From: an uncultured Clostridia bacterium
Lineage (GTDB): Bacteria > Bacillota > Clostridia > Christensenellales > DTU072
DNA length: 64,000 nt
NCBI GenBank assembly: GCA_934274515.1
Contig: CAKQTC010000005.1
Coordinates: 77,960-141,959 of the forward strand
Reading direction: 5' to 3'
The notes below the pieces were generated by a model. It did not search any database. It had not been told where the DNA came from and saw nothing but the letters and a program-made list of their open reading frames with translations. The position numbers and the translations under genes were made by a program. Below, piece after piece: positions 57,173-64,000 of this stretch (positions are counted from its first letter, which is position 1; each line of letters begins with the position of its first letter).

Positions 57173-58389
57173 AAAACGTAAAAAAACTCTTGGCGCGATA
57201 CAAGTCGGAAATTTTACCCGACGAAAAAATAAAAGATAACATAAAACGCGAACTCGGTTTTGACGACAAGGAACGTTCCCTTGTTTATGCAAACGGCGGA
57301 GAACGGGTAGCGGACTCGCACCGCCGCAATAAAATCATTACGGTTTGCGCCTCCGCTCTGATCGTTATACTGGTTCTCGGAATACTTATTCCCGTTTTGC
57401 TAAACAAACATCGAGATACGGAGTTTCCCTCTATCGTAAATAAGTTTACTCAAATAACTGACGCCGATTCTTTCTACGCCTACGGCGCGGTTTCCGTCGG
57501 AACCATACTCTCTTCTTCGGTTTCGCAATCCGTTTCTCCGTCCGCACGGTCGGTTTGCAAAATCGTAAGTGCGTCCGTTCCCGAAAAAACAAACTCGGCA
57601 AAACTTTCCGCCGCCGCCGACAACGACCCCGAACAACTGGCAAACGTCAATCGCTATATGCCCTTGGTCGAAAGTTTGTTGAGCGAAAAGAAAATCGAGG
57701 CGTCCTCTATCTCCGGCGAATACGGGTATAACTACGGTATGACGGCAACCTACACGGATTTACGCGGAATTTCCGTATCTTACCGATTATTCTACGACAA
57801 GTTCCCGGTCAAAACGGATTCGGATGACGATAAATCGAAAAAAAACTATTCTATATCGGGTATTCTCCTAATCGGAACCGCCGAATATCCGGCGGAAGGA
57901 TTATACAAAACGGAAACGGATGACGACGAAACGGAAAGCGACCTTTACTTTAAGGCTTTTACGAATGCCGACAAAACTTCTTATATCGAAGCGCGCCATA
58001 AATACGAAACCGAAAAAGAAAAGGACAAAACCGAAATCGAACAGGAATTCGTTTACTCCGTCTACAAAAACAATAAATTAATCGAACGAACGGTAGTCGA
58101 ATACGAATCGGAAAAAGACGAACTCGAATTAAAAATGTCTATTTCGAAAGACGGAAAAACGGATACCCTTAAATTCAAAGGAAAAATTGAAAACGGCAAA
58201 AATATCCTTATTGCCGAAGGCATTATAAACGGTCAATCTCTACGTTTTCGCGTCCTTATGCAACAGGACGGCTATCGTTACGTCTTCGACGACGGCTCGT
58301 TCTCGGATTTAGATCGCGACGACATCGACGACGATGACGACGATAGTTCCGACGATGACGGCTCCGACGACGATGACGACGACGATTGA
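57169..58389 (+). CDS. Membrane anti-sigma-like protein with novel external domain and poly-Asp tail
   Basis: This 406-residue protein starts with a helical cytoplasmic segment (residues 1-53, with KKLLARYKSEILPDEKIKDN), which is likely to bind the sigma factor. One membrane helix (about 54-78) follows. The external part (about 95-375) is not a family I recognise. It is clearly paralogous to the lipoprotein at 58610-59641, for example LANVNRYMPLVESLLSEKK against TELDRYMALVESLLSDGG, and YSVYKNNKLIERT against YSVYDNGRLIERS. The last ~27 residues are almost entirely Asp with a few Ser and Gly. It sits directly behind the sigma gene with an ATGA overlap, and a terminator follows. The anti-sigma role is inferred from position and topology. 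Confidence 0.8.
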   Translation: MKNVKKLLARYKSEILPDEKIKDNIKRELGFDDKERSLVYANGGERVADSHRRNKIITVCASALIVILVLGILIPVLLNKHRDTEFPSIVNKFTQITDADSFYAYGAVSVGTILSSSVSQSVSPSARSVCKIVSASVPEKTNSAKLSAAADNDPEQLANVNRYMPLVESLLSEKKIEASSISGEYGYNYGMTATYTDLRGISVSYRLFYDKFPVKTDSDDDKSKKNYSISGILLIGTAEYPAEGLYKTETDDDETESDLYFKAFTNADKTSYIEARHKYETEKEKDKTEIEQEFVYSVYKNNKLIERTVVEYESEKDELELKMSISKDGKTDTLKFKGKIENGKNILIAEGIINGQSLRFRVLMQQDGYRYVFDDGSFSDLDRDDIDDDDDDSSDDDGSDDDDDDD

Positions 58390-58409
58390 CAAACCGTATT
58401 TTAATCATA

Positions 58410-58435
58410 AAAACCGCCGAAAAACGGCGGTTTTT
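58410..58435 (+). terminator. Terminator after the module 2 anti-sigma-like gene
   Basis: AAAACCGCCG and CGGCGGTTTT form a 10-bp stem with a five-A loop followed by T. It separates the sigma/anti-sigma transcript from the downstream lipoprotein gene. Confidence 0.88.
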
Positions 58436-58520
58436 CTCGCTTTTTTATGAACGCTACTCTCTGCGTTCCGTCCGTTTTTTCTTCTCGGATAAACTTTTTG
58501 GAATTTTTTTATTTTTTTTC

Positions 58521-58550
58521 CAACAATTCGGCGTTGCCGCTTTGTTATAT
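58521..58550 (+). promoter_or_regulatory. ECF-type promoter / operator, site D (module 2 lipoprotein gene)
   Basis: CAACAATTCG (58521-58530) and TTGTTATAT (58542-58550) repeat site C at the same offset. Both are followed by GATGAAT. Transcription near 58557 gives a leader of about 50 bases with a good ribosome binding site. The upstream terminator at 58410-58435 makes this the only visible promoter of the lipoprotein gene. Confidence 0.6.
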
Positions 58551-58609
58551 AGATGAATGCGGAAAAATTCCGGAGTTTCCGTCTTAAAAAACAAAAAGGA
58601 GTTTTCGTT

Positions 58610-59641
58610 ATGAAAAAATTATTTATGATTATATCACTATCGTTGGTGCTTGTGCTCGCATTCGGGCTTGTCGCTTGCAAAGTCACTCTTCCCGACGGTC
58701 CCGACGACAAAAACGACAAAGGAAAATTTACAAATCTGACAACCGCCGAATCCGTATTCGGGTTCAGCGCCGCTTCGGCAGGAATGATTGTTTCTTCTAT
58801 GTCCGACGGAGCCGCCGTCAATCTTTCTTCGGAAAATCTCTCGACGACGAGCAATCCGTCGGCAACGACTCTTTCCGTCGCGATATCCGACAACGCTTCG
58901 CTCGGAAAAACATCCGACGTATCCGATGTTCCCGACGCCGAAAAAACTCCCGATTTCGACGGTATCGAAACGACGGAACTCGATAGATACATGGCTTTGG
59001 TGGAAAGTTTGCTGAGCGACGGCGGCTTCAACATCGATTCTCAGCCTTCGGAAAGAGAAGGTTTTTCCGAAAAAACGGTCGTTTCTTACAAAGATATGAA
59101 AGGTAATTCTTTACAATACGTAATGTACTACAATCAAATTCTTAAAGGAACCGAAACGGATGACGACGGCGAAATCGAAGAAAATTATTCCATCGAGGGC
59201 GTTATGGTCATCGACGGAAAAGATTATGAAATTCGCGGAGAAAAAACCAACGAAACCGAACTTGACGAAAGCGAAACCGAAACCGAATTCGTGGTTAAAC
59301 TCAGCGATACGCGCTATATCCGCGTCGAACAAAGCGTCGAAACGGAAAACGGCGAATCCGAGCAAGAATACAGTTATTCCGTATATGACAACGGTCGCCT
59401 TATCGAGCGCAGTACGTTCTCTTACGAAACCGAGCAGAACGAAACCGAATTAAAAATGACTTCTTTCAAAGACGGAAAAACACAAGTTTTCTATTTTGAA
59501 AAAGAACTCAAAAAAGGCGAGGAAGTCATTGAAATACATATCGGCAACGGAAAAAGCGGCAAAGGGTACATAGTGCGCATAGAAACCGACGAAAACGGCA
59601 ACAATCGCTACGTATACGAACCTACGAAATTCGACGACTGA
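58610..59641 (+). CDS. Lipoprotein repeating the external domain of the module 2 anti-sigma-like protein
   Basis: The start at 58610 is preferred over the in-frame ATG at 58553 because it follows AAGGAG and opens a lipoprotein signal (MKKLFMIISLSL..., GLVAC; Cys23 lipidated). It encodes 343 residues. After a Asp/Lys/Thr-rich linker (~24-45), residues ~45-340 are paralogous to the external domain of the preceding anti-sigma-like protein through most of its length. Shared landmarks are the RYM.LVESLLS segment, the ENYSIEGVMVI/KNYSISGILLI strand and YSVYDNGRLIERS. It lacks the membrane helix, the sigma-binding segment and the poly-Asp tail. Its own ECF-type site D precedes it and a terminator follows it. 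Function is unknown; a feedback or decoy role is inferred. Confidence 0.85.
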   Translation: MKKLFMIISLSLVLVLAFGLVACKVTLPDGPDDKNDKGKFTNLTTAESVFGFSAASAGMIVSSMSDGAAVNLSSENLSTTSNPSATTLSVAISDNASLGKTSDVSDVPDAEKTPDFDGIETTELDRYMALVESLLSDGGFNIDSQPSEREGFSEKTVVSYKDMKGNSLQYVMYYNQILKGTETDDDGEIEENYSIEGVMVIDGKDYEIRGEKTNETELDESETETEFVVKLSDTRYIRVEQSVETENGESEQEYSYSVYDNGRLIERSTFSYETEQNETELKMTSFKDGKTQVFYFEKELKKGEEVIEIHIGNGKSGKGYIVRIETDENGNNRYVYEPTKFDD

Positions 59642-59676
59642 TCACCGCAGAACCGCTCTAAAAACCTTAACGAACT

Positions 59677-59707
59677 CGCTCCGTAAAATCATTGCGGAGC
59701 GTTTTTT
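59677..59707 (+). terminator. Terminator of the module 2 lipoprotein gene
   Basis: CGCTCCG (59677-59683) and CGGAGCG (59695-59701) form a 7-bp stem followed by six Ts. Confidence 0.85.
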
Positions 59708-59904
59708 ACGATATCGGCTTTTTTCTCCGTCGCAAAACGCCGATTTTTTTCCTTTTCGCGTCGCTTTGTCAAAACTCTATAAAAACGTTTTACGTTTTCA
59801 TCTCGTTTTTCCCCTGCCGCAATGTCTTTTCGGAGATTATTTTCGCAAAAAAATTTTGGCGGTTAAATTATGGTAAAACGCGTTTCGGCGATTCTCTCGC
59901 TTGC

Positions 59905-59933
59905 TTGACTTTATCCGGGCAAGTCACTAAACT
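59905..59933 (+). promoter_or_regulatory. Promoter of the MATE transporter gene
   Basis: TTGACT (59905-59910) and TAAACT (59928-59933) are separated by 17 bases. GACTT and AAGTC form a short inverted repeat overlapping the -35 box and spacer, which could bind a regulator. Confidence 0.55.
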
Positions 59934-59960
59934 ACGGCTCGGGAAAAGGGTAAACTATTA

Positions 59961-61481
59961 ATGGAAAAAGCAATAAAAAAGCGCGGATTAGGCGAGTTAA
60001 TAAAAAATATGTTCCGTCCGATAGATATGACGGAAGGGTCGATATGGAAAGTGATATCGCAATTTTCCGTCCCTATAATTTTGTCGTACGTTTTGCAACA
60101 ACTTTACGTTTTGAGCGACGCGGCTATTTGCGGACAGACGCTTTCGGCAAACGAAGTCGCCGGCGTAAACGACACGTCGCCCATAGTGTTTATCTTCATG
60201 CAGTTTGCGTTCGGTTGCACCGCGGGGTTCGGCGTTATCGTTTCCAACGCGGTCGGCTCGAAAGACGAAGCGGCTATACGCCGTTCGTTCGCCACGCAAA
60301 TCGTTTTATGCTCTATAATCACGGTTTTGCTGACGATTGTTTCCGTTTTTTGCATAAAACCGATGCTTGCCTGGGTAAACGTAACAGAGCAGAACCCCGA
60401 AGTTTATCGCGCGGCGTACACTTACTGTTTCGTTATTTTTCTCGGCGTCGGCGCGCAACTGTTTTTTAACTTTATTCTTTCTATTTTGCGAGGTATCGGC
60501 GACTCGGTCACTCCCCTGATGTTTTTGCTTGCGTCCGCCGTGCTCAACGTCGGGCTTGACATTTTGTTTATCAAGGCTTTTCGCTTCGGCGTCGCCGGCG
60601 CGGCGGGAGCAACCGTGCTTACCCAACTTCTTTGCACCGCGGCGTGTTTCGTCTACGCTCGGTTCCGATACAAAAATCTCGCTCTCAAAAAAGACGATTT
60701 TCGTTTTACCGAAAAAGACATAACCGAGCATCTAAAACAAGGAATTCCGCTCGGACTTCAATTTTCGATACTGTCCGTAGGTCTTATCGTAATGCTTGCG
60801 GAAACGGTAAAATTCGACCTGCTCCCCGACGGGTCTATGGTCGTCGGCAACCCTGCTCAAAACGGCATGGGCGCGGCAAACAAACTACTTTCGCTTGCGA
60901 TGGCTCCTCTGTCCGCTCTCGGCACGGCTTTGGTAAGTTTCAACGCGCAAAATCTCGGCGCAAACAACCGCGAACGGATAAGAAAAGGCACGAACTGCGC
61001 CCTGCTTATTTCTTTGATTTTGTTCGTTTTCTGCGCGGGAACGGGTCTGCTTTTGACGATAAACGGCGCGTATCAAAGAATATTTTTAAGTCCGGACAAA
61101 ATTTCCGCTCGCTCGCTGTATTTCGGCACGACTTATCTCGAAATCGACTTCGGATTGTTTGCCGTGCTCGGCGCGTTGTTCGTATTGCGCAACGCCGTCC
61201 AAGGCGTCGGCAAATCCGTTTGGACGCTCGCCGCAGGCGGCGGCGAACTCGTCGCGAGAGTTCTTATATGCTCGTTCCTTCCGTCGTTGTTTAACGGCGG
61301 CGCGGTAAACGCTCTCGCTTCGGAAAGCGCGTTCATCGCGCTGTGTTTCGGCGACCCCGGAGCCTGGTTCGTCGCGGTAGCGATTCTTATCGTGCCTTAC
61401 ATAAAATATATCGTTTTACCCGACCGTCGATTCCATAGACACACCCGCGATATTCGTAGATTTTACGCTCGCCAGCATTAA
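59961..61481 (+). CDS. MATE family efflux transporter
   Basis: This 506-residue protein has about twelve hydrophobic segments in two homologous halves. The first starts after a 35-residue cytoplasmic segment with IWKVISQFSVPIILSYVLQQ; the second begins at QGIPLGLQFSILSVGLIVM. PLMFLLASAVLNVGLDILF and NGMGAANKLLSLAMAPLSALGTALVSFNAQNLGA fit the MATE pattern. Such proteins export cationic drugs or other toxic compounds in exchange for Na+ or H+. The substrate is not readable. The gene has its own promoter, and the next gene also has one, so they may be separate units. Confidence 0.92.
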   Translation: MEKAIKKRGLGELIKNMFRPIDMTEGSIWKVISQFSVPIILSYVLQQLYVLSDAAICGQTLSANEVAGVNDTSPIVFIFMQFAFGCTAGFGVIVSNAVGSKDEAAIRRSFATQIVLCSIITVLLTIVSVFCIKPMLAWVNVTEQNPEVYRAAYTYCFVIFLGVGAQLFFNFILSILRGIGDSVTPLMFLLASAVLNVGLDILFIKAFRFGVAGAAGATVLTQLLCTAACFVYARFRYKNLALKKDDFRFTEKDITEHLKQGIPLGLQFSILSVGLIVMLAETVKFDLLPDGSMVVGNPAQNGMGAANKLLSLAMAPLSALGTALVSFNAQNLGANNRERIRKGTNCALLISLILFVFCAGTGLLLTINGAYQRIFLSPDKISARSLYFGTTYLEIDFGLFAVLGALFVLRNAVQGVGKSVWTLAAGGGELVARVLICSFLPSLFNGGAVNALASESAFIALCFGDPGAWFVAVAILIVPYIKYIVLPDRRFHRHTRDIRRFYARQH

Positions 61482-61516
61482 TCGCCGTTATATTCGTTCG
61501 TTTTGCGCGCGCCCTC

Positions 61517-61545
61517 TTGCTTTTACTCTCGTTTCGTATTATCAT
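61517..61545 (+). promoter_or_regulatory. Promoter of the M18 aminopeptidase gene
   Basis: TTGCTT (61517-61522) and TATCAT (61540-61545) are separated by 17 bases, about 50 bases before the start codon. Confidence 0.55.
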
Positions 61546-61564
61546 ATTTACGACAATTTTTTTT

Positions 61565-61583
61565 AACGGGCAAAAAACCCGTT
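61565..61583 (+). other. Leader hairpin before the M18 aminopeptidase gene
   Basis: AACGGG and CCCGTT form a 6-bp stem with a seven-base loop, ending just before the GAGGA ribosome binding site. It may be only an mRNA 5' structure. Confidence 0.4.
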
Positions 61584-61595
61584 GCGAGGACGCAA

Positions 61596-62834
61596 ATGGA
61601 ACTAAAAAACTTTTTATCTTCTTCCCTTACCTCTTATCACGCCGTTTCTCTATCCGCTCGTTTTCTCGAAGAAAACGGATTTGAAAAAATAACACTTGCG
61701 GACAAACGAACGCTCGAAATCGGCGGCAAGTACTACGTCGAAAAAAACGATTCGTCATTAATCGCTTTCCGCATCGGGAAAAACTTTGCGTTTAACGTAG
61801 CGACAAGTCACACCGACTCCCCGTCCCTTCGCGTCAAAGGTCGCTCCTTATCTCCTTCACCTGCCGGAATGCGCCTGAACGTAGAAAAATACGGCGGTCT
61901 TATCCTGTACTCGATTATGGACTCTCCCCTTAAAATCGCCGGCAGGCTTATCGTCGAACGCAACGGAAAACTCGTAAAAAAACTCGTCGAAAGCCCCTAC
62001 TTCGTCACGGTCCCGTCAGTGGCAATTCACCACAACCCGACCGTAAACGACGGTTGTTTGCTCAACGTGCAGAGCGATATGTTGCCGCTTTTAGGCTCCG
62101 TAACAGATATTTACGGGAGCCTAACCGACGAAAAAGTTGTTGACGCAGACCTTTACGTCGTACCGGCGATCTCGCCGTACGAAAGCGGCGCAAAAAGCGA
62201 ATTTTTATGCTCGCCGAGAATAGATAATCTTACGAGCGTGTACTCTTCCTTGACCGCCTTAACGTTATGCTCGCCGCAATCGATAGCGGTTTGTTGTTGT
62301 TTCGACAACGAAGAAATCGGCAGCGAAACGAAACAAGGCGCGAACTCGGTTTTCATCGAACGCGTTCTTAAAAAGATAACTTTTGGGTTGGGCAAAACCG
62401 ACGAAGACTACTTTGCGGCGTGTGAAAACGGCTTCGTCGCGTCGGTAGACAACGCGCACGCGACGCACCCCGCTCACCCCGAAAAATCCGACCCGGAGAA
62501 TAAAGTTTTGCTTAACAAAGGAATAGTCGTAAAACACCACGTCAACTACTCCACGGACGGAGTGTCTTCCGCGATATTCAAGACTTTACTCGATAAAGCG
62601 GATGTCGAATATCAAGACTATTATAACCGCTCGGACCTGCGGTGCGGCGGCACCATCGGACTGACGTTAAGCACGAAATTAGGAATGGACGCGTGCGACA
62701 TAGGTCTTGCGCAACTCGCGATGCATTCGGGCGTGGAAACCGTAGGAGCAAGCGACGTAGATAAAATGACAGCCGGACTAACCGCGTTTTTCAACGCGAA
62801 AATAACCCGAACAAACGACGAAATCGTCGTTTAA
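61596..62834 (+). CDS. M18 family aspartyl aminopeptidase
   Basis: This cytoplasmic zinc aminopeptidase removes N-terminal Asp/Glu or other residues from peptides. The start at 61596 follows GAGGA and gives 412 residues; the in-frame ATG at 61503 lies upstream of the promoter. Metal-site motifs appear in order: TSHTDSPSLRVKG (His72 and Asp74), IHHNPTVNDG, FDNEEIGSETKQGA (about 236-249, with the catalytic Glu), HATHPAHPEKSD (about 288) and MHSGVETVGASD near the C-terminus. Length is slightly below the usual 430-480. It is followed by a strong terminator. Confidence 0.94.
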   Translation: MELKNFLSSSLTSYHAVSLSARFLEENGFEKITLADKRTLEIGGKYYVEKNDSSLIAFRIGKNFAFNVATSHTDSPSLRVKGRSLSPSPAGMRLNVEKYGGLILYSIMDSPLKIAGRLIVERNGKLVKKLVESPYFVTVPSVAIHHNPTVNDGCLLNVQSDMLPLLGSVTDIYGSLTDEKVVDADLYVVPAISPYESGAKSEFLCSPRIDNLTSVYSSLTALTLCSPQSIAVCCCFDNEEIGSETKQGANSVFIERVLKKITFGLGKTDEDYFAACENGFVASVDNAHATHPAHPEKSDPENKVLLNKGIVVKHHVNYSTDGVSSAIFKTLLDKADVEYQDYYNRSDLRCGGTIGLTLSTKLGMDACDIGLAQLAMHSGVETVGASDVDKMTAGLTAFFNAKITRTNDEIVV

Positions 62835-62871
62835 CCCGCGTTTTATATACGCGTTTTTTCTTAGTTATAAC

Positions 62872-62904
62872 AAAAAAACACACGTTTTTTTCGTGTGTTT
62901 TTTT
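62872..62904. terminator. Bidirectional terminator between convergent genes
   Basis: A-run plus CACACG (62872-62884) pairs with CGTGTG plus a T-run (62892-62904). It serves both the M18 gene (plus) and the repeat protein gene (minus). Confidence 0.9.
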
Positions 62905-62938
62905 GAAAACATTACGTTTTTCTCGACTTATAACCGTA

Positions 62939-64000
62939 TTAGAACCGCTCTTTTTTCGAGTTCTTTTTGCTCGCCAGTATTATCGTTGCCGAGATTAACA
63001 ATATGAGAACCACGCTTAAAACAATAAATATGTTTTTGTATATGTTTGCGTTTTTCTCGCTTTCGGTTTGCAAAGCGTTAATTTTTTCTTCTAACTCGTT
63101 GTCCCTTTTCTCCAAATCACGTTTCGCCGCATCGAGATTTTCTTGCACCCGACGTATCCCTGCCAAAAGCGCGTCGTCCGCATTCGCATACGCTTTTTCT
63201 AACGCGACAATCTTTTTTTCAAGTTCCGCGTCTTTGCTTTGGAAATCCGTTCTTAATACCGCGTCCGCCGCTTTGTATGCGGTATCTACCGCGGTCAGTT
63301 TACTTTCTATATCCGATTTATTGTCGTTAATCGTTTTATTTAATTCCGATACTGCGGTATTTAGATTTGTCTGTACTTTGTCGATTGCTTTTTGTAATTC
63401 GACGTCCGCCGCTTTATACGCGGTATCTAACGCGGTTATGTCCGTCGTGAATTTTTCGTCCAGCGCGGTTATATTTCCGCTAATTATTGCGTCCGCCGCT
63501 TTGTATGCGGTATCTACCGCGGACAGTTTGCTTTCTACGTCCGATTTATTGTCGTTAATCGTTTTCTTTAATTCCGATACCGCGGCGGTAAGATTTGTTT
63601 GAACTTTATCGATTGCCTTTTGTAATTCGACGTCCGCCGCTTTATACGCGGTATCTAACGCGGTTATGTTCGTCGTGAATTTTTCGTCCAGCGCAGTTAT
63701 ATTTCCGCTAATTATTGCGTCCGCCGCTTTGTACGCGGTATCTACCGCGGACAGTTTGCTTTCTACATCCGATTTATTGTCGTTAATAGTTTTATTTAAT
63801 TCCGATACTGCGGCGGTAAGATTTGTTTGTACTTTATCGATTGCTTTTTGTAATTCGACGTCCGCCGCTTTATACGCGGTATCTAACTCGGTTATGTTCG
63901 TCGTGAATTTTTCGTCCAGCGCGGTTAGATTTCCGCTAATTATTGCGTCCGCCGCTTTGTATGCGGTATCTACCGCGGACAGTTTACTTTCTATATCCGA
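62939..64000 (-). CDS. Repeat-rich coiled-coil surface protein, C-terminal part (runs off right edge)
   Basis: The minus strand stays open from the right edge to a stop at 62939-62941, at least 353 residues. The N-terminus is outside the window. From the edge to about 63261 it consists of 76-residue repeats with the landmarks DTAYKAADA, NITALDEKFTT, DTAYKAADVELQKAIDKVQ and ELNKTINDNKSD. A non-repeated coiled-coil segment follows (AELEKKIVALEKAYANADD, RRVQENLDAAKRDLEKRD). It ends with a membrane helix (NIYKNIFIVLSVVLILLISA) and a basic tail (KKNSKKERF). This topology suggests an external stalk anchored by its C-terminal helix. Function is unknown. A TTG at 63164-63166 is internal, not the start. 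Confidence 0.85.
   Translation of the reverse strand, partial: SDIESKLSAVDTAYKAADAIISGNLTALDEKFTTNITELDTAYKAADVELQKAIDKVQTNLTAAVSELNKTINDNKSDVESKLSAVDTAYKAADAIISGNITALDEKFTTNITALDTAYKAADVELQKAIDKVQTNLTAAVSELKKTINDNKSDVESKLSAVDTAYKAADAIISGNITALDEKFTTDITALDTAYKAADVELQKAIDKVQTNLNTAVSELNKTINDNKSDIESKLTAVDTAYKAADAVLRTDFQSKDAELEKKIVALEKAYANADDALLAGIRRVQENLDAAKRDLEKRDNELEEKINALQTESEKNANIYKNIFIVLSVVLILLISATIILASKKNSKKERF
63261..64000. repeat. Tandem 228-bp repeats within the surface protein gene
   Basis: Copies begin at 63261, 63489 and 63717, with a partial fourth from 63945, giving an exact 228-bp period (76 codons). Only a few substitutions separate them. Each unit holds two DTAYKAAD motifs offset by 47 and 29 residues, so the unit itself arose from an internal duplication. 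The array continues past the window edge. Confidence 0.95.

Larger units (their letters stand above)
59642..59960. other. 319-bp intergenic region before the MATE gene
   Basis: This region contains the terminator of module 2 (59677-59707), further T-rich sequence and the MATE promoter (59905-59933). A frame at 59692-59961 has no ribosome binding site and overlaps the terminator, so I see no gene. Confidence 0.6.

Noticed and set aside
62967..63602. A plus-strand open frame over the 228-bp repeats
   Set aside because: It is the mirror of the minus-strand repeat protein. The minus frame is open to the window edge and ends in a clear membrane anchor.
63261..64000. CRISPR array
   Set aside because: The repeat period is 228 bp with no alternating unique spacers, and the unit is an exact multiple of three translated as one continuous coiled coil.

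Overview
The window is a stretch of bacterial chromosome, most likely from an uncultured anaerobic member of the Clostridia (Firmicutes). The evidence is an ecfA1-ecfA2-ecfT-truA block, an RsgI-type (SEAL-like) sensor domain, Gram-positive-style lipoproteins, strong TTGACA/TATAAT promoters with U-tailed terminators, a ferredoxin-thioredoxin reductase catalytic protein and a DUF2804 protein. Clostridia is an inference. A Christensenellales-type gut bacterium is a guess that 16S or marker genes outside the window would settle. No rRNA, tRNA, insertion sequence, prophage or CRISPR array was seen.

Layout. (1) 1-392: N-terminal part of a membrane protein leaving the left edge. (2) 886-4466: ECF sigma module 1, made of a sigma factor, a membrane anti-sigma-like protein with an RsgI/SEAL-like external domain, and a lipoprotein carrying the same domain. 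(3) 4530-6821: DUF2804 protein, MscL and a small ferredoxin-thioredoxin reductase catalytic protein. (4) 6896-37172: two tandem giant lipoprotein genes (5714 and 4301 codons) on the minus strand behind one visible promoter. (5) 37332-40594: ECF vitamin-transporter core (two ATPases and EcfT) plus truA. (6) 40617-43502: ABC-2 exporter pair and a YwaF-like membrane protein. (7) 43557-56431: a third giant lipoprotein (about 4234 codons) with InlB-type repeats, BspA-type leucine-rich repeats, beta-solenoid repeats and a series of CxxC knuckles. (8) 56515-59707: ECF sigma module 2, with the same logic as module 1 but an unrelated sensor domain. (9) 59905-62904: MATE transporter and M18 aminopeptidase. 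(10) 62939-64000: C-terminal part of a surface protein with near-identical 76-residue repeats, leaving the right edge.

How it fits together. The three giant genes fill about 42.8 kb, two thirds of the window. All three products begin with a lipoprotein signal and show no other anchor, so they should be tethered to the outer face of the membrane. The two ECF modules repeat one design: sigma factor, membrane anti-sigma, and a separately promoted lipoprotein that repeats the external domain of the anti-sigma. In each module the sigma gene and the lipoprotein gene are preceded by the same promoter-like pair of boxes at identical spacing. The most novel candidates are this sigma/anti-sigma/look-alike-lipoprotein arrangement and the tandem giant lipoproteins with their shared DPY...LP repeat.
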